64,000 nt of DNA from Variovorax sp. OV700 (lineage in GTDB: Bacteria; Pseudomonadota; Gammaproteobacteria; Burkholderiales; Burkholderiaceae_C). The stretch covers positions 124,001 through 188,000 of the forward strand of contig NZ_FNDR01000003.1 of NCBI RefSeq assembly GCF_900099805.1, given 5' to 3'. The notes under the pieces were generated by a model. It was given only the letters and a program-made list of their open reading frames with translations. It was not told the DNA's origin and did not search any database. The translations under genes were made by a program, and so were the position numbers. Positions 1-8,847 of this stretch are shown here, piece by piece (position 1 is the stretch's first letter; each line of letters starts with the position of its first letter).

Positions 1-2339
1 TGGTCTTCCACCAGAACGACGTCGCTGACCATCGCACAGCGCGCGACGCTGCCTTCGAGCAGGTCGTGGCTCAGCACGGCGCTGTCGGGCAGACGGTCGT
101 TCAGCGTGGCGTGCACCGCGCGCACGTTCAGCAAACCCTTGCCGGTGAAGGAGCCGCTGCCGAACACGTCCTGGTAGATGTCGGAGGCGCCGCTGCCGTA
201 CGGGTCGAGCCCGCACTGCCCGGCAAACACCCAGTGGAAGAAGGAGCGCTCGCTGCGCATCGGGAACGGCGTGACGATGCGCGGCTGCAGGATGCCGAAG
301 CCCGCGACCACGCGTCGGCTTGGCATGTCGATCACGGGCGCATTCAACGGATGCGCGGCAATGGAGACGAGGTCGCGCAGCGCGCCGGGCGGCAGGCCCG
401 TGTCGCTGTCGAGCGTTAGCACATAGGGCGTGCGGCCGGGCGTGAGCTGCTGGCCCGGTGCAAGCGGAAGAAAATCGCTGGCGTCGCCGCTGGCCAGCAG
501 GCGCATGAGCATTTCGAGCTTGCCGCGCTTGCGCTCCCAGCCCATCCAGCGCTGCTCGGTCTCGCTCCAGCTGCGCGGACGATGCAGCAGCAGGAAGCGC
601 GGCGCGGCGCCTTCCGCCGGCGGGTACTTGGCGTTGAGCGCGGCGATGCGTTGCTGGGCGTCGGCGAGCAAGGGCGCGTCGTCGGGCATCGATGCTTGCG
701 AGGCGTCGGCCCAGTCGGTCAGCAGCGCGAACTGCGCGTGCGCCTCGCGGTTGGCGAGCCAGTGCAGTTCGAGCCGGTGCGCGAGCTTTGAGTTGTTCGC
801 GGTCGAACCCAGCATCGTGGGCATGACGACGAGTGCGCGGTGCCGCTCGGGAATGCCGTTTGCAAAATCGAGGCGTGGCAGGGTCCGCGCGCGCACCGAT
901 TCCGCCATGATGCGTTGCGCCAGCGCAATCAACGCTTCGGACAGCGGCCATGCAAGAAGCAGCAACGCCGCGACGGTGGTCCAGTCGCCGCGATGCGGCA
1001 GACCGTGCACCACGGCCGCCAGCAGCAGCGCGGTGCCGATGGCGACGGCGCTCACGTAGACAGGCAGGCGCCAGCCGCGATGGCTGCGCGCGGGCCGCGT
1101 GTTTGCTGTGTGGGCGGAACGGCCCGGCGGACTGTCGGCCTGCAGTGATGCGATCAGCGCGGGCCGGCCCTGGCCGAAGAGGTAGTAGCCCGCGGTGCCG
1201 TCGGCGCGGTCGGTTTCCGCACCGACTTCGTCGGCCGACGCGCTGGATGCCAGCGTGACCACGGCCTGCGCCACGTCGCGCTCGGGCCGTTCGGTGCTGC
1301 GCGCCACCTGCTCCATCGCATGCGTGATCTGCTGGCGCGTGAGTTCGCTCTCGTTCGCAAAGCTCGGCAGTTCGCGCAGCACGCGCAGCGAGCGGCTCAC
1401 CGGCTCGATCAGATCGCTCCACTCGACCTGGCCGATCATGCGCAGGGTCGTGATGATGTTGCCGACCGTGAGGTTGGCCGCGGCCTGCGCGTTCTGCGCG
1501 TCGCCGATCAGCGCCGGGCCGTTGGGGCAGTGCTGCTCGGTCCAGCGCACCAGCGCGGGCATGTCGTCGCCGTGCTCGACGGGCAGGCGCTGCCACAGCT
1601 GCGTGAGGTAGCTGTCCTGCAGGCCGTGGCTTTGCAGTGCGCGGTAGAGCACGTCGAGGTCTTGCACCGAGAGACGCGGCGCCGCGTCCCACGCAGCGTG
1701 CGCGATCTCGCGTGCGACTTCGTTCTCGGCAATGCGCTCGGCCACGAGGCGCAGGTTTTCGAGCAGCACCACGCGCAAGGTGGTGGGCAGCGCCCACAGT
1801 TCGCCGAGCATGAGTTCGTCGATGTCCTGGTACGCGTTGAGGAAGGCGGTGAACAGCGTCTTGTTGAGCACGCTGTCGGTGTGCGCCACATAGGCCCACG
1901 CAATGCCGTACACGCGCGGCAGCCCCGCCAGCGGCGGCGTGATGAGCTTGGGCAGGCGTGCGTAGTAGCTGCGCGGCACGCCGTCATGGATCTGCCGGAG
2001 CTGTGCCTCGACAAGGTGAAAGTTGTCGAGCAGCCATTCCGCCGCCGGCGATACATAGCGCCCGTTCAGCGAGATCAGCGCGATGTAGTCGAAGGCAGCG
2101 CGCAGCGACTCGAGGTTTTCGTCAACCCGCGGAAAGAAGGGCGCGCCTCCGCGTGCGCGGTGGTGCTCGTCTTCCACCACCTGGGCACGGGCCAGGCTGT
2201 GGCCGTGCTGTTCGAAACGTTGGGCGCCGAAGAGTTCGGCGCGGATCGGGAGTGCTACCGGGTCGTGAGGACCGAGCAGAAGGGTCCGGGCGTAGTGACT
2301 GAGCCCTTGGAGGCGGTCGACGACGGCAACGACGCTCAA
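1..2339 (-). CDS. ndvB: Cyclic beta-1,2-glucan synthase, N-terminal part (cut by window start)
   Basis: The minus-strand reading frame stays open to base 1, so the C-terminal part lies outside the window; about 779 codons are visible. Its end contains the hallmarks of the GT84 glycosyltransferase domain of cyclic beta-1,2-glucan synthases: LDSDTGLPPGAL, GFGILQPR, FGSGSFTGKG and LSHDLLEG. Two membrane segments lie near residues 400-460. Known members are inner-membrane proteins of about 2,800 residues that build and cyclise periplasmic glucan from UDP-glucose, with a GH94-type domain at the C-terminus. I chose the TTG at 2339 because the family-like sequence (VVAVVDRLQGLSHYARTLLL) begins there and it overlaps the stop of the preceding gene as TTGA. 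An in-frame ATG at 2450 is the alternative but adds residues without family character. Confidence 0.9.
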   Translation of the reverse strand, partial: MSVVAVVDRLQGLSHYARTLLLGPHDPVALPIRAELFGAQRFEQHGHSLARAQVVEDEHHRARGGAPFFPRVDENLESLRAAFDYIALISLNGRYVSPAAEWLLDNFHLVEAQLRQIHDGVPRSYYARLPKLITPPLAGLPRVYGIAWAYVAHTDSVLNKTLFTAFLNAYQDIDELMLGELWALPTTLRVVLLENLRLVAERIAENEVAREIAHAAWDAAPRLSVQDLDVLYRALQSHGLQDSYLTQLWQRLPVEHGDDMPALVRWTEQHCPNGPALIGDAQNAQAAANLTVGNIITTLRMIGQVEWSDLIEPVSRSLRVLRELPSFANESELTRQQITHAMEQVARSTERPERDVAQAVVTLASSASADEVGAETDRADGTAGYYLFGQGRPALIASLQADSPPGRSAHTANTRPARSHRGWRLPVYVSAVAIGTALLLAAVVHGLPHRGDWTTVAALLLLAWPLSEALIALAQRIMAESVRARTLPRLDFANGIPERHRALVVMPTMLGSTANNSKLAHRLELHWLANREAHAQFALLTDWADASQASMPDDAPLLADAQQRIAALNAKYPPAEGAAPRFLLLHRPRSWSETEQRWMGWERKRGKLEMLMRLLASGDASDFLPLAPGQQLTPGRTPYVLTLDSDTGLPPGALRDLVSIAAHPLNAPVIDMPSRRVVAGFGILQPRIVTPFPMRSERSFFHWVFAGQCGLDPYGSGASDIYQDVFGSGSFTGKGLLNVRAVHATLNDRLPDSAVLSHDLLEGSVARCAMVSDVVLVED

Positions 2340-2554
2340 GTGATGGCGAACAAGCCGATGCCCAACACCGCGGCCACGCAGGCCATGGTGACAATGCGGC
2401 CCGCAGCGAGCGCGCGCACACGCTGCATGTGGCTTCGCAGCGAGAACCATCGCCCGTGGGCACGTGCACAGTGGTGCATGTGGGAGGCCAGGGCTTCGAA
2501 ATCGTTGCCGACGAAATCGACGTGCGAATGGGAAAGGGACTGCGGGACGGACAT
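2336..2554 (-). CDS. Small single-pass membrane protein upstream of ndvB
   Basis: A 72-residue protein starting MSVPQSLSHSH, with a histidine-rich first half and one hydrophobic segment at residues 53-71 (IVTMACVAAVLGIGLFAI) that ends at the C-terminus. A clear ribosome binding site (AGGAG about 9 bases before the ATG) supports it. Its stop overlaps the proposed TTG start of the glucan synthase gene, so the two are probably translationally coupled. I do not recognise the family. It could be a small partner or assembly factor of the glucan synthase, but that rests only on position. Confidence 0.6.
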   Translation of the reverse strand: MSVPQSLSHSHVDFVGNDFEALASHMHHCARAHGRWFSLRSHMQRVRALAAGRIVTMACVAAVLGIGLFAIT

Positions 2555-2821
2555 TGCAACGGGCTCCTGTGAAACGACTTCGAGCTGCCGCGCGATTGCG
2601 AGAACTGTGAACGTATCCCGACCGTACGCTTTTAAATGACCTTACGGGTTCCTGCTTTCACGGAACGACGTAGGAGGATGCTTACACATTCGCGCTTCAA
2701 GGCATCAGTCGCCTGGCGGTCGATGTCTACCATCGCTGCATTGCAGACATCGTCGCGACCGACAAGTGCCTCGCCCTATGGTCCTGATACCCTCCAAACC
2801 GACCATCCAAACCCAATACCG

Positions 2822-3445
2822 ATGCCCGACCTTCCGCACAGCCCAGCCGCCGACCGCAACAAGCAGCCCATCCTCGATGCATTGACCCGCATCCTCGGTG
2901 AGCGCGGCACCGCACTGGAGATCGCATCCGGCACAGGCCAGCATGCTGCCTGGTTTGCGGCAGCAATGCCCCAATGGATCTGGCAGCCCACCGACGCGGA
3001 CGCACGCATGATCCCCGCGCTGGCAAGCCGCGTTGCAGAAGCCGCGCTGCCCAATCTCCATGCGCCACTCCTGCTCGACGTGATGGCGTCTCAATGGCCA
3101 TCGCAGGGTGCCGCTTTCACCGAAGAAGAAAAGAAGTTCGATGCGATCTTCTGCGCCAACATGCTGCACATCGCGCCCTGGGCCACATGCTCCGCACTGA
3201 TGCAAGGAGCGGCGCGCCATCTGCTTCCTGGCGGGATGCTGATCACGTACGGGCCGTACTTCGAAGAAGAAATCCCGGCGGCGCCGAGCAACCTGGCGTT
3301 CGACGAAGACTTGCGCGCCCGCAATTCCGCTTGGGGCATACGCCGCCTGGAGGACGTCGCGGCAGAGGCGCATCGCGCAGGCCTTGCATTGCGAGAGCGG
3401 CATGCGATGCCCGCGAACAACTTGCTGTTGGTCTTTGGCTTCTAA
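2822..3445 (+). CDS. DUF938-type SAM-dependent methyltransferase
   Basis: A protein of about 207 residues starting MPDLPHSPAADRNK. The N-terminal block AADRNKQPILDAL and the motif-I-like ALEIASGTGQHAAWFA are typical of the DUF938 methyltransferase family, followed by QPTDAD (acidic motif II) and ICANMLHIAPW. The frame is open further upstream to 2636, but the conserved N-terminus begins at the ATG at 2822, so I use that start. Substrate is unknown for this family; a cytoplasmic small-molecule methyltransferase is expected. It stands alone, divergent from the small membrane protein/ndvB pair. Confidence 0.8.
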   Translation: MPDLPHSPAADRNKQPILDALTRILGERGTALEIASGTGQHAAWFAAAMPQWIWQPTDADARMIPALASRVAEAALPNLHAPLLLDVMASQWPSQGAAFTEEEKKFDAIFCANMLHIAPWATCSALMQGAARHLLPGGMLITYGPYFEEEIPAAPSNLAFDEDLRARNSAWGIRRLEDVAAEAHRAGLALRERHAMPANNLLLVFGF

Positions 3446-3456
3446 GGTCGAGGGTC

Positions 3457-3852
3457 ATGACGCTCCCGCGCCATCGCAGCCTGAACGTACAGGAGCAAAA
3501 CGCCTTGGTAGAAGATTCGATTCGGCGAGGGGCCATGCGCTGGCGACAGAAACCTCTTCCTGAAGCGCTCAAGGTTGTCGGTCTCGAGCGAGGCGTTCGG
3601 TGGGAGAAGTCCATCGTCGTTGATCTGGATATCGACTTCCCCGGAATGCCAAGGCTGTTCGGCCTGTTGCTCACGCAAGATGAGAGATTCGTGCACTTCG
3701 AAATCGACACAGACGAGACTCATGAGGTCGTTGAATCGGTGGAAGCTTGGGAAGACGTGACCGCGACTCAGAACACGGGTCTGCACAATCGCGGTGTCGG
3801 TGCGGGGCGTGGAGCCATCGCAATCAAGGTGCTTCGAGCACTCAACAGCTAG
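3457..3852 (+). CDS. Hypothetical protein (131 residues)
   Basis: Starts with ATG 11 bases after the methyltransferase stop, with GAGG just upstream. The protein (MTLPRHRSLNVQEQ...) is soluble, with no signal peptide or membrane segment, and alternates strand-like and charged stretches (SIVVDLDIDFPGMP, FVHFEIDTDETHEVVE). I do not recognise a family. Close spacing suggests co-transcription with the upstream methyltransferase and the following small gene. Confidence 0.6.
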   Translation: MTLPRHRSLNVQEQNALVEDSIRRGAMRWRQKPLPEALKVVGLERGVRWEKSIVVDLDIDFPGMPRLFGLLLTQDERFVHFEIDTDETHEVVESVEAWEDVTATQNTGLHNRGVGAGRGAIAIKVLRALNS

Positions 3853-3877
3853 AGAGTCAAACCCAAGGGTCACGACC

Positions 3878-4180
3878 GTGAGCAAACCCGTTACTCCCGA
3901 AATCGTCGTCGAACTGGAACTGCATGACGCGGCCGGGGGCGGCCGACAAAGACCATTGAATGAAGGCGAATACCGCGGTGTCTTCCTCGTCGGCGAGCAG
4001 GGTTTCTCGATTCGATTCGTCGTTCCTCTGACATCCAGCGAAGGAAAGTTGCAGAAATTCGGCGTTCAGTTTCTTGTCCCGGAAGCGGCTCTGCCTCATT
4101 TTCCAGTGGGAGCCTCGTTTTCGATGTGGGAGGGACGCGTCATCGGACATGGCCGAGTATTGGAGATCCTCGCAACATGA
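3878..4180 (+). CDS. Small stand-alone beta-barrel protein resembling EF-Tu domain 3
   Basis: About 100 residues from a GTG start at 3878, 25 bases after the previous gene. The order of elements (VELELHDAAGGGRQRPLNEG, then YRGVFLVG, a VQFLVPEAA segment, and a final GRVIGHGRVLEIL strand) resembles the C-terminal beta-barrel of elongation factor Tu, including the closing G..GAG.V..I type strand. No GTPase motifs are present, so it is not a translation factor. The function is not known to me; similarity to the barrel is a pattern-level judgement and would need a profile search. Confidence 0.55.
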   Translation: MSKPVTPEIVVELELHDAAGGGRQRPLNEGEYRGVFLVGEQGFSIRFVVPLTSSEGKLQKFGVQFLVPEAALPHFPVGASFSMWEGRVIGHGRVLEILAT

Positions 4181-4298
4181 ACACGATGCGCTTTGTCGCG
4201 TCGGGCGGCAATTCCGCGTGTGTCATTTCCATAGTCACTCTGGAAGAATGGCTCCCATCGCTAGCAACCGACTTCGTCCACCGCAAAAACTCCCATCC

Positions 4299-5093
4299 AT
4301 GACCGATCTCTCCACCCCCTCCCGCGTCGCCGTCGTCACCGGCGGCGCGCGCGGCATCGGCCTGGCCATTGGCCGCTGGTTCCTGGCGCACGGCTACAAC
4401 GTTGCGCTGCTCGACATCGATGCCCTCACGCTCGATCAGGCGGTTGCCGAACTGGCCGCGCCGGAGCGGGTGCTTGGTGTGCACTGCGACGTATCGAATC
4501 CTGCGCAGGTGGGCAGTGCCGCGAAGGCCGTGGTCGCGCGCTTCGCGCAGGTCGATGCGCTGGTCAACAACGCGGGGGTGGCGGTGTTCAAGCCGGTGCT
4601 CCAGACCTCGTTCGAAGAATGGCGCACGGTGCTCGGCACGAATCTCGACGGCGCGTTCTTGTGCACGCAGGCGTTCGGCGCACTGATGGCGGAGCGCGGG
4701 CGCGGCGCGGTGGTCAATGTCGCCTCCATTTCCGGCCTGCGCGCGAGCACGCTGCGCGTCGCCTATGGCACCAGCAAGGCGGCCCTTATCCATTTGACCA
4801 AGCAGTACGCGGTCGAGCTGGGCAACGCCGGGGTGCGCGTGAACGTGATCGCGCCGGGGCCGGTGGAAACCGAGATGGCAAAGCTCGTCCACACGGTGGC
4901 GATCCGCTCCGACTACTACGACGCCATCCCGCAGGGCCGCTACGGCACGCCGGAAGAGATGGCCAACGCGGTGGGCTTTTTGTGCAGCGACGAGGCCAGC
5001 TTCATCAACGGTCAGGTGCTGGCCGTGGACGGTGGCTTCGATGCCGCGGGGGTCGGCTTGCCGACCTTGCGCAAGGGACCGCCCGCGTCCTGA
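4299..5093 (+). CDS. Short-chain dehydrogenase/reductase (SDR)
   Basis: A classical SDR of 264 residues starting MTDLSTPSRVAVVTGG. Visible motifs are the cofactor-binding TGGARGIG near residue 15, the NNAG structural motif, the catalytic serine in VASISG, and the YGTSK active-site Tyr-Lys pair. The C-terminal NGQVLAVDGGF is typical of the family. It should catalyse NAD(P)-dependent oxidation or reduction of an alcohol or carbonyl; the substrate cannot be read from sequence. It is convergent with the serine hydrolase at 5124-6700. The start was chosen because the SDR N-terminus begins here although the frame is open further upstream. Confidence 0.9.
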   Translation: MTDLSTPSRVAVVTGGARGIGLAIGRWFLAHGYNVALLDIDALTLDQAVAELAAPERVLGVHCDVSNPAQVGSAAKAVVARFAQVDALVNNAGVAVFKPVLQTSFEEWRTVLGTNLDGAFLCTQAFGALMAERGRGAVVNVASISGLRASTLRVAYGTSKAALIHLTKQYAVELGNAGVRVNVIAPGPVETEMAKLVHTVAIRSDYYDAIPQGRYGTPEEMANAVGFLCSDEASFINGQVLAVDGGFDAAGVGLPTLRKGPPAS

Positions 5094-5123
5094 AACCTGC
5101 TCGCTTGCCTGCCTGCCTGCCTG

Positions 5124-6700
5124 TCAGCGTACGCGGGGCACCGCCGTCGTCAGCAGCGCAAGCGCCTGGTTCAGCGTCGAGATCGCGAAGCGCTCTCCCT
5201 TCGAATGCCCAATGCGCACCACGATGAGATCGTGCGACGGAATCACCAGCACAAACTGGCCCCCGGCGCCGAGCATGTAGTAGGCCGACGTCGGCATGGC
5301 CAGCGAGCCCATCCCGTTGATCCAGAAGAAGCCGCCGTAGATCGGGCGCTTGTCCGCTGCCCAGGCTGGTGCAACGCTGCTCACAAAATTGACGAAGCCC
5401 TCGGGAAGAAGGCGCTCGCCGTTCCACACGCCGTCTTGCAGGTAGAGATTGCCCAGGCGAGCCCAATCGCGCGCCGACATGAAGTCGTAGCCCTGCGTGA
5501 GAAAGTTGCCGTAGGGGTCGGTCTCGATCACCATCGAGCGGATGCCGATCCTGTCGAAGAGTGCGCGCTGCGGAAACGACAGGTACTCTTCTCCGCGCTT
5601 TTCTACGCGAGGCGAACCAGGTAGTTTGCAAGTACCGGATCGGTATTGCGGTAGCGGCCCACCGCGCCCGGAGGCCATTGCTGAGGGCGAGTGGCGGCGT
5701 AGTTGAACGCATTGATGCGGCCGGTGTAGTAGTAGATGTGATCGGGGTAGGTGCCGTTGGGATCGAAGTCCGGATCGTCCGGCGCCTTGATCCGCAGTCC
5801 GCTCGACATCTGCAGGATGTCCGAGATCTTGATCTTCTTTCGCTCATCGCCAGTGGCTTGCCACTCGGGAATCGGCGCCGGCTGGTCGAGCTTGTACACG
5901 CCTTGCTTGATCAGCAAGCCCATCATCGTGGCGACGACGCTCTTGCCCATGGACCACGATTCGAGCGGCGTCGTTGCACCGATGCCGTTCATGTAGCGCT
6001 CGGCAATGATGCGTCCCTTGTGCGTGACCACGAAGGCCGATGTGTAGGCCTCCGAAACGCCGAATGCGGCGTCCACGGCCTCGTTCACCTTGGCCATGTT
6101 GACTTCGGCCGGCGGCGGGTCGCCCGGCAGCACATCGCCCATCGGCCAGGGTTGAGTGGCGGGGTCGGGCAGCGTGCTCTTGACCACGACGGGCGTGAAG
6201 AAAACATCGTCCCTGCCGGCCGGCAGCGTGACGCAGCCTTGCGAGCCGAAGTGCCGCGCCACCAGCGTCGGACCATTGGGAATCGAGATGCGAACTTCCT
6301 TCTTCACGCGGTCGACCACGGGCTTGCCGACGTTCTTGCGCTGGTCGTACGGTCCTACGAAGTAGCCGAGGCTTTCAGCGGCTACGTCGGGGTCGATGCC
6401 CGTGATGAACACTGCGGAGCACATCGTCTTGGCATAGCCGGAGGTGTTGTGCTCCAGCACGTTGCCGGGCGGCGGCACATAGGGCGTGTTCAGTTCGAGC
6501 GCTCGTGCGCGGGCAATGAGCGCGTCGCGTTCCGGCAACTGTGCCGTGGTGTTCGGCGCGGCGGCCAATGGAACGCCGAAGCCGATTCCCCCGCCACCGC
6601 CACCGCCACCACCTCCGCCGCCACCGCAAGAGGTGAGGACGGCCGCGATGCCCAAGGCCGCGGCGGTCGTGGTAACTGAACGGCGAATCGAGAACTTCAT
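5124..6700 (-). pseudogene. Serine hydrolase (beta-lactamase/class C family) lipoprotein broken by a frameshift
   Basis: The first part (from ATG at 6700, with AAGGA upstream) encodes a lipoprotein signal ending LTSC, a 13-glycine tract, the SxxK nucleophile motif SMGK and the YRN motif of penicillin-binding-protein-like serine hydrolases, then stops at 5603 after NYLVRLA. The next frame continues with the rest of the same protein (VEKRGEEYLSFPQRALFDRIG...GAGGQFVLVIPSHDL) to 5124. The join at about 5606 is repaired by adding one G (GCGTAG to GCGGTAG). It is therefore either a recent one-base deletion or a sequencing error. The intact protein would be about 525 residues, anchored in an envelope membrane. 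Confidence 0.85.
6587..6625 (-). repeat. Poly-glycine coding tract (13 Gly codons)
   Basis: Immediately after the lipobox cysteine of the serine hydrolase, 39 bases of GGN codons in short CCACCGC-like tandem units encode 13 glycines. Such a linker follows the lipid anchor. The tandem units are prone to slippage. Confidence 0.85.
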
Positions 6701-6835
6701 TGAGGTCCTTGCTGGCATGCGTCAACACCGGCGGCATTCTGAGTGAATACCTTATGACCGCCTAGCTCTTTCAACGGCAGCGCACGCGGTGTAGCTCCAA
6801 GGTTCTCCTTTGGGGTCAAGGAAGGCAGAACATCG

Positions 6836-7612
6836 CTAGCGGCACATGTCGTACCCGCCGGTCTCCAGGTGAAAGTGGTCGTTGTGCACGGCGTTGTAGT
6901 CGGGGCTCAGAACGCCATTGAAGAAGCGGCACGCGCCGCGGTGCACGTCGAGCAGGAGCATTGCAGCGGGGTCGCCCACGCTCGTGGCAACGTCGCGCGG
7001 CCAGGATTGCAGCACCGAGATGCGGCGGCCATCGGCCAGCGTCAAGGCCGCCACGTCCAGTGCATCGGCGGTCGCATGCCGGCTGCGCGAAGCGCCGGGC
7101 ACGGCGCCTTCGCCACGGTTCACGTTGCGGCAGGCATAGCTGCCAAGGTGATCGATAGCCACCACCGGTTGGCCGAAGCGCTGCATGGCGGCGGGCTGCA
7201 ACGCGTGGTGCTCCCACATGAAGAAGGACAGCGCCATCGGGCAGCTGAGCGAAGGCGCGGTGCCGAGGCGCACGCCAGCAGTGCGCAGCCTGACGGCGTT
7301 CTGAAAGCCGCAGCCGACTCCCGTCACGCGGTCGGGCAGCAGGTCGTATTGCATGCCGGTTTGCGCCAACGCCGCAAGGCAGCGCGCCGGGTCGCGTCGG
7401 GCCCGTGAAAGCTTGAAGCCTGTCAGCCAGTCTGGCTCGGCCGCCACGTCGAGTGGCGCCCATGGATTGAAGCGCTCCGGAATCTCGACCGTGCCGGTTG
7501 CAATGGCCCATGCACCCGCGGCGAGGACGGCACAACACACGGCAGCCAAGGCGAGCCAGCGCTTGCGGCGCGAAGGCGTCGGCTTGATCGGATCATCAGC
7601 ATGAGGCGCCAT
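6836..7612 (-). CDS. Extensin-like family protein (putative peptidoglycan-active, membrane anchored)
   Basis: A 258-residue protein with an N-terminal membrane anchor (WLALAAVCCAVLAAGAWAIA, residues 19-38). The rest matches the bacterial extensin_C domain: VTGVGCGFQNAVRLR, SCPMALSFFMWEHHALQPAAM, GSYACRNVNR, SRHATADALDVAAL and the terminal HNDHFHLE. The His/Asp pattern in the last two blocks resembles metallopeptidases of the LAS type, so cleavage of cell-wall peptides is plausible but unproven. It lies alone, convergent with no close partner. Confidence 0.85.
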   Translation of the reverse strand: MAPHADDPIKPTPSRRKRWLALAAVCCAVLAAGAWAIATGTVEIPERFNPWAPLDVAAEPDWLTGFKLSRARRDPARCLAALAQTGMQYDLLPDRVTGVGCGFQNAVRLRTAGVRLGTAPSLSCPMALSFFMWEHHALQPAAMQRFGQPVVAIDHLGSYACRNVNRGEGAVPGASRSRHATADALDVAALTLADGRRISVLQSWPRDVATSVGDPAAMLLLDVHRGACRFFNGVLSPDYNAVHNDHFHLETGGYDMCR

Positions 7613-7653
7613 GCAGCAGACCTCGCCCGTTGTATCTTTAGTGGCTCGTCGCG

Positions 7654-8847
7654 TCAGGGCTGCACCGCAACCAGCGGGTCCAGCTCGGCCCGGATGCGCC
7701 GTATCGCCACTTCATGCCGCAGCGTCTGCGCGCCGCGGCCGTAGGTCATCGCTTTCCGGATCAGCCGCAATTGCTCGCGCTGCAATTGCGTCTTCAGCAG
7801 CCTGGCACGCAGGCCGAAGGTCCAGCCGATCTGCCTGCGGACCCTGTAGCGCAACAGAGGCGCACCCAGCCGCAGCCATTCGTCGTCACGGATCAAATCG
7901 CGCTCCGGCACGAAGTAGGCTGCAAGCGCATGGAGGTACGCGCCGTTCTCGCGGGCGGCTTCGCGCCAGAAGAGCCAGGCCGCGGCCATCGCCGGAATGC
8001 CCTTGATGACGAGCAGTACCGCCATCTCGCCGTAGCCGCCATCGAAGAGGTCTTCGAGCCACGGCGAGTTCCAGATGAAATGCATGGCCCACGCGAGCAC
8101 GAAGCACAGCAGGGCACAGGCGATCCTCACCGCCATTGGCCGCTCGGGGTGCAGCAGAAACCATGCAACGCCGAAGGATGCGATCGTCGTGTAGGCCGCG
8201 TGGCTCCACAGTCCGCTCAGCAGCCCGCGCGTCAGCAGGTTGATGAGCACCGGATACACCTGGTTCTCGAGCGGAAAGTGCATCGATGCATTGACGGTGT
8301 ACGTGAGGTTCTCGACCACCTGGAATCCCAGCCCCGTCATGGCACCGACGATCAGCACTGACAAGTAGGTCTGGAACTGGTTGCGCGCCACCAGCACCAG
8401 CAGCACGACGCCAGCAAGCTTCAAGAACTCCTCGGTGATCGGCCCCGCGATGGCCGGCCCCCAGGCCGCGACGAAATCCGGCGACACCAGCTTGGCGCAC
8501 AGGCTTTGAATGGCGATGTTCGCGGGCGCGGCAAAGTACACGGCGCCCAGTCCACCCCATGCAAAGGCCAGCGCAAAGGCCTCCGGCGGGTGCTGTTCGA
8601 GCAAGTCCAAGGCGCGAAAGACGAGAAGAAAAACCAGCGTGTAGATGGCCCACACCAGGATGCCGAGCAAGGCGGTGATGGGGACCACGCGGAATCCCAT
8701 CGAGAACATGTTGACCGTGTAGAACAGGCCATTGACGATCAGCGCCGCCAGCACCCAGAAGGCCGCGCGATGCGGCTGAAAGAACGAGTCGGTGCCAATC
8801 GGCCAATCGCCCTTGTCCTGCTGCTCGGCGACGTGGAGAAGGCTCAC
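7654..8847 (-). CDS. PrsW-type intramembrane metalloprotease family protein
   Basis: A 397-residue polytopic membrane protein. The glutamate pair in GPITEEFLK (E139, E140), GFQVVENLTYT, SGLWSHAAYT and the late AMHFIWN are the conserved membrane-embedded motifs of the PrsW/CAAX-type (glutamic) protease superfamily. Bacillus PrsW cleaves an anti-sigma factor; no such partner is visible here. A charged C-terminal tail of about 90 residues (rich in Arg) follows the membrane core. Its start overlaps the stop of the upstream gene by 4 bases (ATGA), so the two are translationally coupled. Confidence 0.85.
   Translation of the reverse strand: MSLLHVAEQQDKGDWPIGTDSFFQPHRAAFWVLAALIVNGLFYTVNMFSMGFRVVPITALLGILVWAIYTLVFLLVFRALDLLEQHPPEAFALAFAWGGLGAVYFAAPANIAIQSLCAKLVSPDFVAAWGPAIAGPITEEFLKLAGVVLLVLVARNQFQTYLSVLIVGAMTGLGFQVVENLTYTVNASMHFPLENQVYPVLINLLTRGLLSGLWSHAAYTTIASFGVAWFLLHPERPMAVRIACALLCFVLAWAMHFIWNSPWLEDLFDGGYGEMAVLLVIKGIPAMAAAWLFWREAARENGAYLHALAAYFVPERDLIRDDEWLRLGAPLLRYRVRRQIGWTFGLRARLLKTQLQREQLRLIRKAMTYGRGAQTLRHEVAIRRIRAELDPLVAVQP

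Noticed and set aside
1320-2639. Long plus-strand open frame opposite the glucan synthase
   Set aside because: Product is His/Arg/Val-rich antisense translation of GC-rich coding DNA; the minus strand carries recognisable GT84 motifs.
6587-6625. Poly-Gly tandem tract as a phase-variation switch
   Set aside because: The units are a length divisible by three over much of the tract and the frameshift in this gene is elsewhere (about 5606), so no evidence for switching.
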